Source: Acidisarcina sp. (GTDB lineage Bacteria > Acidobacteriota > Blastocatellia > Pyrinomonadales > Pyrinomonadaceae). From it: a DNA stretch of 12,698 nt. The stretch's first letter is position 1. Every line of letters starts with the position of its first letter. The notes beneath the pieces were generated by a model. That model searched no databases, was not told where the DNA came from, and saw nothing but the letters and a program-made list of their open reading frames with translations. The position numbers and the translations under genes are program-made. The stretch covers positions 1-12,698 of the forward strand of contig JAJNPX010000386.1 of the NCBI GenBank assembly GCA_021155145.1, written 5' to 3'. Below, one piece after another: positions 7,200 through 12,698 of this stretch.

Positions 7200-8273
7200 A
7201 TGGGACAATTAATACAAGCGAATTCAGAAACGGAGAAAGTGCTCTCGATAGTGCGAATCTTTGAGACGGGCAGAGCGAAGGGCGATCACGGATCGCTGGC
7301 CGTGCTCGACGACGGAGCGGGCATCTCGTACGGCGTGATGCAGTTCACGCATCGGTCCGGAGCGCTTTTTGAGGTGGCCGCGGAATACCTGAGGAACGGC
7401 GGCGCGGTCGGGAGCGGCGTGATCGCCGCGCGGATGCCGCTTCTGAAAAAGACCAGCACTTCCGCGGTGGCCGCACTCGCCGCCGATTCGATCTTCAAAA
7501 AGGCGCTCAGGGCCGCGGCCCTAACGCGCGAGATGCGGGATGCGCAGGATGCTGTCGCCTTTCGCCGATATCTGCGGCCGGCGATCGATGCGAACGACGC
7601 GCTCGGCTTTGAGCTGCCGCTCTCGCTCGCGGTCATATGCGACTCGATCGTGCATGGATCGTGGGAACGTATGCGTGACGCGGCGGAGCGTGCAGCGGGG
7701 CGTCCGGCCCGCAACGAAAAGGAATGGATAAAAGTCTATGTGAAGCTCCGCGACCGATGGCTTCGGAGCGTTCCCCGACTTGCGAAGACGGCATACCGCA
7801 CGTCGTTCTTCCTATCGGAGATATCCAAAGGCAACTGGGAACTCGCGCTTCCGCTTTCTGTGAACGGCGTCGTCGTACGGGCATCTGACCTCGCCCTCCG
7901 GAGCGGCGAAACGGAGCCATCGCAAACCTTGAATTTCCCGCCAGAAACCCACCCGACGGGCCGCGATCGAAAGGTCGCGGCTCCTGCCCAACTTCTTGAC
8001 GACATCGAGGCGGGCGTAAATGCGGCGGCGGAGAAGGTCGATCAGGCGGAACGGATCGTCACTACGGTAGGTACGCGAACCGACAAGGCAAAGTCCCTGT
8101 GGACGACGGTCGCGGGAACTGCATTGCAGATGGCGTGGGCGATCGGCGGACTGGCGGCGGGCCTTCCGCGAGAGGTATGGGTAGTGGTCGCGATCACGGC
8201 CGCGGCCCTGACACTGATGTTCCTTTATCGTCAGATCGTGCTCGGCAGGATACGAGAAGAGAGCGGGCGATGA
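7200..8273 (+). CDS. GH46 chitosanase-like phage endolysin with C-terminal membrane anchor
   Basis: A 357-residue protein whose first 220 residues or so resemble family 46 chitosanases of the lysozyme superfamily. The pattern IFETG...LDDGAGISYGVMQFT places E22 and D38 where the chitosanase acid/base pair sits. The later RRYLRPAIDANDALGFELPLSLAVICDSIVHG matches the family's helical core. Next to holin and spanin candidates, its likely target is peptidoglycan rather than chitosan. There is no signal peptide. After an amphipathic stretch (about 262-298) come two hydrophobic segments, about 301-321 and 326-347, and a basic tail, which would tether it to the inner membrane. No Shine-Dalgarno precedes the ATG, and the in-frame stop at 7155-7157 excludes a longer form. 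The start is therefore less certain than the family. Confidence 0.75.
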   Translation: MGQLIQANSETEKVLSIVRIFETGRAKGDHGSLAVLDDGAGISYGVMQFTHRSGALFEVAAEYLRNGGAVGSGVIAARMPLLKKTSTSAVAALAADSIFKKALRAAALTREMRDAQDAVAFRRYLRPAIDANDALGFELPLSLAVICDSIVHGSWERMRDAAERAAGRPARNEKEWIKVYVKLRDRWLRSVPRLAKTAYRTSFFLSEISKGNWELALPLSVNGVVVRASDLALRSGETEPSQTLNFPPETHPTGRDRKVAAPAQLLDDIEAGVNAAAEKVDQAERIVTTVGTRTDKAKSLWTTVAGTALQMAWAIGGLAAGLPREVWVVVAITAAALTLMFLYRQIVLGRIREESGR

Positions 8274-8296
8274 GGAAGAAGAGAAAGTTCTGGTGA
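8270..8296 (+). CDS. Possible 8-codon basic peptide MRKKRKFW
   Basis: An ATGA junction at 8270-8273 overlaps the endolysin stop and opens an eight-codon frame encoding MRKKRKFW, which ends with TGA at 8294-8296, eight bases before the holin ATG. Its purine-rich codons also resemble ribosome-binding sequence. It may be a translated coupler between endolysin and holin, or simply spacer DNA. Nothing beyond position and composition supports it. Confidence 0.2.
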   Translation: MRKKRKFW

Positions 8297-8304
8297 GGGA
8301 TCAA

Positions 8305-8550
8305 ATGCAAGATATCAAAAACGTCACAATAGCGTGGGTAAGTACGTCGGCAACGGTCTTTTCGGCGGTCGAACTAAAGACGGCACTCGCGGTCCTCTCG
8401 GCCCTGGTTCTGCCGGTCATCTTTTTTGCGATCGGCAAATCGGTTGACGTCGCCCTTCAGCTTTACTTCAAACATCGGGACGAGACCCTCGAGCGTGACG
8501 CATGCACAACGGACGCCAAAGCAGAGGCTGACATATGGAAACGAAATTGA
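8305..8550 (+). CDS. Small holin-like membrane protein
   Basis: An 81-residue protein with a moderately hydrophobic N-terminal stretch (about 6-24), a strong membrane segment (about 27-52, around LAVLSALVLPVIFFAIG), and a charged tail from KHRDE onward ending KRN. Size, hydrophobic profile, charged C terminus and position between endolysin and spanin candidates fit a holin, which forms inner-membrane lesions that trigger lysis. No specific holin family is recognised, so the call is by context. The ATG at 8305 follows GTGAGGG at normal spacing; an in-frame GTG four codons earlier overlaps that site and is less likely. Its 3' end overlaps the next gene by 16 bases. Confidence 0.6.
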   Translation: MQDIKNVTIAWVSTSATVFSAVELKTALAVLSALVLPVIFFAIGKSVDVALQLYFKHRDETLERDACTTDAKAEADIWKRN

Positions 8551-8921
8551 AGTTGATCATTGCCGCTGCCGCCATTCTGGTGCTGTCGTCGGCTGCCGTT
8601 TCGATCGTCTCAAATACCCGGGTGCGATCGCTCGAACGCGAGATCGGATCGGCAATGGCGAAAGCGATCGAGATGGAGAATGCGGCGACGGCGGCTGAAC
8701 TCGCAGCGGCCGGATACAAAAGGAAGATCGAGTTTCTCGAGAGTGAGATCGCCGCGATCGGAGACATCGCGAGGAGGCAGGATGAAGAACTTGAAAAGAT
8801 GGGCAGCGACGTTGGTAGTGCTCGCCTCGATCTCGAGCGGGAGCGCCTTAAGAGGACAGTCGGGAGAACGGCCGACGAGCTCTGTGAGCGGCTCGCCGAA
8901 CTCGGCCACCCGTGTGATTGA
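8535..8921 (+). CDS. Rz-like inner-membrane spanin candidate
   Basis: A 128-residue protein with one N-terminal membrane segment (about 6-26), then almost continuous charged helix with coiled-coil character (about 28-120). Two cysteines, C117 and C127, lie near the C terminus. An N-terminal anchor with a periplasmic coiled coil is the topology of phage i-spanins (Rz), which help disrupt the outer membrane after wall degradation; lambda Rz also forms disulfide-linked dimers. The start overlaps the holin gene by 16 bases, with AGAGG seven bases upstream. The last 140 bases overlap the next gene in another frame, again typical of Rz/Rz1 loci. There is no sequence-level match that I recognise, so the role rests on topology and context. 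It implies a host with an outer membrane. Confidence 0.6.
   Translation: METKLKLIIAAAAILVLSSAAVSIVSNTRVRSLEREIGSAMAKAIEMENAATAAELAAAGYKRKIEFLESEIAAIGDIARRQDEELEKMGSDVGSARLDLERERLKRTVGRTADELCERLAELGHPCD
8771..8777 (+). promoter_or_regulatory. Shine-Dalgarno GAGGAGG inside the spanin gene
   Basis: GAGGAGG followed by CAGG and ATG (8782) sits within the coding frame of the upstream spanin-like gene. It is the main evidence that the overlapping frame really starts here rather than at an earlier in-frame codon. Confidence 0.65.
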
Positions 8922-9246
8922 CGCGTGCTCCGCGGCCGCGGACGAACTCGCAGCCTCGCGCCGGTTGATCGGACTGCTCGAGCGCGAGAACGATCTGCTG
9001 ACAGAACGGCTCGATACCGAAAAGCGCATCGCAAAGATGCTCACCGAGCTAAGCGAAGCCCGCCGTGCCGAGAACGAAGGCCTCCGGATCGCCTCCGCCG
9101 CACAGAAGGAAACGATCGCGGCAAAGAATGCCGTGATCGCCGATCAGGAAAAGTTGAACGCCGCACTTAAGAAGAAAGCGTCGTCGCCCTGGAAGCGGCT
9201 CGGAGATGTGCTCATCGGAGTGGCCGCCGGCATCGTTCTCAGATAG
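8782..9246 (+). CDS. Exported coiled-coil protein overlapping the spanin gene, possible second spanin component
   Basis: A 154-residue protein that begins inside the preceding gene, shifted one base relative to its frame, and shares 140 bases with it. Residues 1-22 look like a signal peptide (MKNLKRW then a hydrophobic stretch to SGSA). A linker rich in Ser, Gly and Pro follows (27-43), then a long charged helix (about 47-132), a KKKASSPWKRL hinge, and a short hydrophobic C terminus (about 140-153). Position and overlap fit the o-spanin (Rz1) slot. However, there is no lipobox cysteine after the signal (the only Cys is C49), and the protein is far longer than a typical Rz1. It might instead be an inner-membrane or periplasmic structural protein. 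It stops 37 bases before the terminase gene. Codon use matches its neighbours. Confidence 0.55.
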   Translation: MKNLKRWAATLVVLASISSGSALRGQSGERPTSSVSGSPNSATRVIDACSAAADELAASRRLIGLLERENDLLTERLDTEKRIAKMLTELSEARRAENEGLRIASAAQKETIAAKNAVIADQEKLNAALKKKASSPWKRLGDVLIGVAAGIVLR

Positions 9247-9283
9247 CGTTCAAACGCTTCGATCCGAACTATCCCGACCAAAG

Positions 9284-10618
9284 ATGGACCAAAACGAATG
9301 TGGCTTTCGCCGTTGGCTTGGTGCGGCCTCGCGGCACTTCACATGGGATTGGGATCACCAACTCTACCTATTTGAAAGGCTCGAACGCGTCACGGCGGGC
9401 GAGACCAAACGAATGATGATCATGATGCCGCCGCGGCACTCAAAATCGGAGACCGTCACGATCCACTACTCGGCCTACCGGATCGAACGCGACCCCAGAT
9501 TGAACGTGATAATTGCCAGCTACAACCAAAAACTCGCGAACCGATTCTCGCGGCGTGTCAGGCGAATTGCGGAAGACCGCCGGTTGAGGCTGGCCGCCGA
9601 CCGTCGGTCAGCCGAGGAATGGGAGACGGCGGCCGGCGGTGGCGTACGGGCGGTAGGCGTCGGGGCCGGTGTGACCGGTTTCGGTGCCGGGCTGATCGTG
9701 ATCGACGACCCGGTAAAGAATCGCGTACAGGCGGAATCAGCGACCTATCGGGAGCGGACCTGGAACTGGTTCAACGACGACATCTACACACGACTCGAAC
9801 CCGGAGCGGCCCTGGTCCTGATCCAGACGCGCTGGCATGAGGACGACCTCGCCGGACGCCTTCTGCGTGAAGCTGATGACGAAGGCGAGAAATGGGAGGT
9901 GGTGAAGCTCCCCGCAATTGCGGAGGAGGGCGACCCTCTCGGGCGGAAACCGGGCATGCCGCTTTGCCCTTCGCGTTTTGGCGAGGCCGACCTGCTGCGG
10001 ATCAAGGCCCGGCTCGGCAGCTACTCATTCTCCGCACTCTATCAGCAGGAGCCGGTGCCGAGCAGCGGCGGGATATTCAAACGCGAATGGCTGAGCCGCG
10101 TGGTCGAGCGTGCTCCGCACGGATTGCGCTGGGTGCGCGGCTACGACCTTGCGGTCTCGACAAAGACGACCGCCGATCACACCGCGAGCTTTCGGTGTGC
10201 GCTAGACGAGCGGACCGGGATCCTCTACATCGCGGACGGCTTTCGCGGCCGGATCGAGTTTCCGGAACAACGCCGATACATACGCGAGAGGATCGAGCAG
10301 GAGCGCGACACGCGCCATTGCATCGAGTCGGCTCTCCACGGAAAGGCATTCGTCCAGGAACTGCAGAGAGAGGTGAAGTTTGCCGGGCGATCGATCAGCG
10401 CCATCCGCCCCGACGGCGACAAGGTGACAAGGGCGCTTCCCTGGGCAGGGAGGGCCGAGGCCGGAAAGCTGGCCCTGGTCCGCGGGCCCTGGATCAGCGA
10501 TCTGGTGGAGGAAGCCTGCCGCTTTCCGCATTCCAGGCACGACGATCAGGTCGATGCGATCTCGCTGGCGGTCCAGATGATCGCCAAACTTTCAAGCAAA
10601 ACGGCAAGGGGATTTTGA
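9284..10618 (+). CDS. terL: Phage terminase large subunit
   Basis: A 444-residue DNA-packaging motor protein that pumps phage DNA into proheads through the portal and cuts concatemers. The ATPase part shows a deviant Walker A, MMPPRHSKSE (about 47-56), a Walker B, GLIVIDDP (136-143), and the coupling motif LVLIQTRWHEDDLAGRL (about 177-193). The C-terminal RNase H-like nuclease shows RWVRGYDLA with D288, CIESALHGKAFVQEL with E348, and HDDQVDAISLA with D420, D421 and D424. The order and length are normal for TerL. ATG 9284 is chosen because family similarity begins soon after it. An ATG at 9206 in frame would overlap the previous gene and add residues unlike the family. Neither start has a convincing Shine-Dalgarno. 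The portal gene follows after 30 bases. Confidence 0.93.
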   Translation: MDQNECGFRRWLGAASRHFTWDWDHQLYLFERLERVTAGETKRMMIMMPPRHSKSETVTIHYSAYRIERDPRLNVIIASYNQKLANRFSRRVRRIAEDRRLRLAADRRSAEEWETAAGGGVRAVGVGAGVTGFGAGLIVIDDPVKNRVQAESATYRERTWNWFNDDIYTRLEPGAALVLIQTRWHEDDLAGRLLREADDEGEKWEVVKLPAIAEEGDPLGRKPGMPLCPSRFGEADLLRIKARLGSYSFSALYQQEPVPSSGGIFKREWLSRVVERAPHGLRWVRGYDLAVSTKTTADHTASFRCALDERTGILYIADGFRGRIEFPEQRRYIRERIEQERDTRHCIESALHGKAFVQELQREVKFAGRSISAIRPDGDKVTRALPWAGRAEAGKLALVRGPWISDLVEEACRFPHSRHDDQVDAISLAVQMIAKLSSKTARGF

Positions 10619-10648
10619 CCCCGCGCACGATAAGGACGAGGAACCCGT

Positions 10649-11980
10649 ATGAACGAACATATTGAGAACGCATTGGAACAATTCAGAAACCAGTCGGCGC
10701 GATACCGGCGCTCCAATCGATACTACGCCGGAAGGCACGATCTAAGCTTTGCGACCGAAAAATTCGCCAATACCTTTGGCGATCTGTTTCGCGAATTCGC
10801 GCTGAACCTTTGCCCGGCGGTCGTCGATGTGGTCCGCGACAAGCTGAGGATCAGAGGCTTCGGTATCCAACGGATCGGAGAACGGTCGCCCGAGCCGACA
10901 GCAGAGGCGGCGGCCGACATCCGTGCCGCGATCGACCGGTTCTGGCGCGTAAACCGAATGGCGATCCGCGCCGGCGAGGTGCACAAGGAAGCCCTCAAGA
11001 ACGGCGATGCGTACCTTATTGTCTGGCCGGGTGACGGCGGCATTCGGATGTTTCCGAACTCGGCCGAAAGCTGCACGGTCCACTACAACGAGAACGAACC
11101 CGGCCGGATCGACTGGGCGGCCAAGTACTGGCGTGATGGCGATCGCCGCACACGGCTCAACCTGTTCTTTGCCGACCGTATTGAGAAGTACCGATCCACA
11201 CGCAAGTCGGACGGTCTTCTTCCGGAGGCGAAGGACCTTGTCCCGATGGCGTCGGGAGCCGATGCGGACGGCGGCGGCGAAGCGTTGGAAAACCCCTTCG
11301 GCATCGTGCCGGTCTTTCACTTTGCCAACAATGCCGACATCGGGTCATTCGGCCGGTCCGAACTCGAGCCGGTAATGCCGATCCAGGACGGCCTCAACAA
11401 ATCGGTGCTCGACATGCTGGTAGCGATGGAGGTGTGCGCGTTTCGCCAGCGTTGGGCAGCCGGGATCGAGATACAGATCGACGAAGCGACCGGGAAGGAG
11501 GTCTCGCCCTTCAACGCAGGAGTGGACCGGTTATGGGTCGCCTCGAACGCCGATGCACGGTTCGGCGACCTCGGAGCGGCGGACCTCGAACAGTTCCTAA
11601 AGGTAAAGGACGGCTTCAGGCTCGATATAGCCTCGGTCACCGGCACCCCGCTCCACTACCTTATGCCGCAAATGCGCGGCTTCCCGAGCGGCGAATCGCT
11701 GCGAAAGGCCGAAGCACGATTTATCGCAAAGGTCCGCGACCGGCAGGAATTGTTCGGGTCCGTCTGGGCCGATGCCGTCGCGTTCGCATTGAGGGCTTCG
11801 GGCTGGGGCGAAGTGGCAGTGACCGCCGACTGGGAAGACCCGGCGCCGATCAGCGAGCGCGAGGCCCTGGAAAACCTGAAATTGAAGCGAGAGCTTGGCA
11901 TCTCGGCCGAGCAAGTTATGAGGGAGGCCGGATACGGCGATGTCGATATCCGCGAAATAAGGAAAGGAGAGAGAAAGTAA
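10649..11980 (+). CDS. Phage portal protein, SPP1 gp6-like
   Basis: A 443-residue portal protein, the dodecameric ring at the capsid vertex through which DNA enters and leaves. The N-terminal YYAGRHDLSFATEKFA region followed by CPAVVDVVRDKLRIRGF is typical of the SPP1 gp6-like family (Phage_prot_Gp6). So are the central GIVPVFHFANN and FGRSELEPVMPIQDGLNKSVLDMLVAMEV stretches and the SVTGTPLHYLMPQMRGFPSGESLRKAEARF segment near 330-360. The length is in the usual range for compact portals. The ATG lies downstream of an AGGA-containing purine stretch. It sits directly between terminase and scaffold genes in the normal head-module order, and its TAA at 11978-11980 is immediately followed by the next ATG, so translation is probably coupled. 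Confidence 0.93.
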   Translation: MNEHIENALEQFRNQSARYRRSNRYYAGRHDLSFATEKFANTFGDLFREFALNLCPAVVDVVRDKLRIRGFGIQRIGERSPEPTAEAAADIRAAIDRFWRVNRMAIRAGEVHKEALKNGDAYLIVWPGDGGIRMFPNSAESCTVHYNENEPGRIDWAAKYWRDGDRRTRLNLFFADRIEKYRSTRKSDGLLPEAKDLVPMASGADADGGGEALENPFGIVPVFHFANNADIGSFGRSELEPVMPIQDGLNKSVLDMLVAMEVCAFRQRWAAGIEIQIDEATGKEVSPFNAGVDRLWVASNADARFGDLGAADLEQFLKVKDGFRLDIASVTGTPLHYLMPQMRGFPSGESLRKAEARFIAKVRDRQELFGSVWADAVAFALRASGWGEVAVTADWEDPAPISEREALENLKLKRELGISAEQVMREAGYGDVDIREIRKGERK

Positions 11981-12409
11981 ATGAACGAAGAAGAAACGAT
12001 GATGACGAAACACGAAGAGTCGTCGGCGGAAGCGGAACGGCTGCGGGCGGAGAACGACGACCTCAAGCGTGAGCTACACATTCGCACAGCCGTATATGAT
12101 ATTCAGACACAGCTTTTGAAAGCCGGAGCGAGGTCGCCGGAATTGCTGGCAAACGCGGCACGGTCGATGCTCCAGATCGGCGAAGACGGCAGGCTTGAGA
12201 ATGCCTCGGCCGCCATCGAGCAACTCAAGCGAGACTTCCCGGAGCAGTTCGAGATCAAAAGGCAGGTCGCGTCGATCGACGGCGGAGCAGGCCAAAAGAC
12301 AGGCTCGACATTGACCAAGGAAGCTCTCGCGAGGATGAGCCCCACAGAGATCCAGCAGCTCGATTGGGCGGAGGTGCGGGCAGTTCTGAGCGAGAAACTA
12401 TCCGCATAG
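11981..12409 (+). CDS. Capsid scaffold-like protein
   Basis: A 142-residue acidic helical protein. Residues 12-33 (around AERLRAENDDLKREL) are coiled-coil-like, and the middle (about 52-93) has the RSPELLANAARSMLQ...AIEQLKRDFPEQF pattern common in phage scaffolds. The C-terminal LTKEALARMSPTEIQQLDWAEVRAVLSEKL is a helical tail of the type that contacts coat protein. Lying between portal and major capsid genes fits a scaffold that guides prohead assembly and leaves before DNA filling. It starts at the base after the portal stop, with AGGAG about eleven bases upstream inside the portal gene. An internal ATGATG at 11999-12004 is an alternative start without a better site. Identification rests on composition, tail and position. 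Confidence 0.7.
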   Translation: MNEEETMMTKHEESSAEAERLRAENDDLKRELHIRTAVYDIQTQLLKAGARSPELLANAARSMLQIGEDGRLENASAAIEQLKRDFPEQFEIKRQVASIDGGAGQKTGSTLTKEALARMSPTEIQQLDWAEVRAVLSEKLSA

Positions 12410-12415
12410 GCAAAT

Positions 12416-12466
12416 ATGAGTTTCGATCGGCGGCGCCGGAGAAAACGAGATCTAAGAAGGAAATAA
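12416..12466 (+). CDS. Possible 16-codon arginine-rich peptide between scaffold and capsid genes
   Basis: The 70-base gap between scaffold and capsid genes holds an ATG-to-TAA frame encoding MSFDRRRRRKRDLRRK, ten of whose sixteen residues are Arg or Lys. Its stop lies just before the capsid ribosome-binding site, so reading it could couple translation into the capsid gene. The only upstream ribosome-site hint is a TAGG five bases before the ATG. It may be chance in purine-rich leader DNA. Confidence 0.25.
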   Translation: MSFDRRRRRKRDLRRK

Positions 12467-12472
12467 AAGGAG
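12467..12472 (+). promoter_or_regulatory. Shine-Dalgarno AAGGAG of the capsid gene
   Basis: AAGGAG is seven bases before the ATG at 12480. It is the strongest ribosome site in the phage region, as expected for the most abundant virion protein. Confidence 0.85.
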
Positions 12473-12479
12473 ACGAATT

Positions 12480-12698
12480 ATGGCATTGACATTCATACCT
12501 ACGGTCTGGGCGGCGAGGCTGCTGTCCGCGCTCGAAAAGGCCCTTGTATATGGGCAGGCAAATGTGTGCAATCGGGATTACGAAGGTGAGGTCCGATCGG
12601 CGGGAAACACGGTCAAGATCGCCTCGGTCGGCGAAGTAACCGTCGGCGATTATGTAAAGGATACCGATATCGGCGATCCGGAAACGCTGACCGATGAG
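12480..12698 (+). CDS. Phage major capsid protein (5' part, runs off the window)
   Basis: The first 73 codons are present and the frame is open to the window edge. The N terminus reads MALTFIPTVWAARLLSALEKA, then NVCNRDYEGEVRSAGNTVKIASVGEVTVGDYVKD. FIPTVWaarLL...L-KalVy...-NRDYEGEi---GdtVkI is the recognisable opening of one group of HK97-fold major capsid proteins (sometimes annotated as P22-coat-like). The protein would self-assemble with the scaffold into the icosahedral shell. No protease gene precedes it, so maturation by N-terminal cleavage is not suggested by the visible genes. Only the remainder beyond the window could confirm its full fold and length. Confidence 0.85.
   Translation, partial: MALTFIPTVWAARLLSALEKALVYGQANVCNRDYEGEVRSAGNTVKIASVGEVTVGDYVKDTDIGDPETLTDE

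Noticed and set aside
9206..9283. Longer terminase start at 9206
   Set aside because: It would overlap the previous gene by 41 bases and add residues unlike terminases, with GGAG directly touching the ATG and no spacing.
1..12698. CRISPR arrays, tRNA or rRNA genes, insertion sequences
   Set aside because: No regularly spaced repeats, tRNA-like cloverleaf, rRNA sequence or transposase-like coding region was seen.

Overview
The window joins a bacterial chromosomal segment (1 to about 6.9 kb) to the left part of a tailed-phage late region, probably a prophage (about 7.2 kb to the right edge). Base composition is GC-rich. GATC and CGATCG words are strikingly frequent in both halves, so the phage part looks adapted to this host or long resident. 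A giant soluble multi-PAS hybrid kinase, an OlsB-like acyltransferase and an NRDE protein would fit an Acidobacteriota-type (Blastocatellia/Pyrinomonadales-like) genome. That assignment is a guess from style, not from a marker gene.

Chromosomal part. The last codons of what looks like a single-domain response regulator end one base before a 1644-residue cytoplasmic hybrid histidine kinase: REC, nine PAS domains, HisKA, HATPase, REC. The second PAS keeps the spacing and proximal-histidine position of the FixL haem pocket. A 136-base gap with two separate dyad symmetries and a possible -10 box leads into an OlsB/COG3176-type N-acyltransferase. Facing it is a minus-strand pair: an 80-residue excisionase/MerR-like helix-turn-helix protein, then an NRDE (TANGO2-type) protein. 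The convergent ends share a small hairpin terminator.

Phage part, all on the plus strand and tightly packed. The lysis genes come first: a GH46-chitosanase-like endolysin with two C-terminal membrane segments, a small holin-like membrane protein, a Rz-like inner-membrane spanin, and a second exported coiled-coil protein that begins out of frame inside the spanin gene. Packaging and head genes follow: terminase large subunit, SPP1 gp6-type portal, scaffold-like protein and the first 73 codons of the major capsid protein. Lysis genes directly before terminase match the lambda late order. No integrase, repressor, attachment site or recognisable small terminase is visible, so neither prophage end is defined.

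The most interesting items are the overlapping spanin-like pair without a lipobox, the membrane-anchored GH46-like endolysin, the dyads before the acyltransferase, the FixL-like PAS in the nine-PAS kinase, and a 16-residue arginine-rich open frame squeezed between the scaffold and capsid genes.
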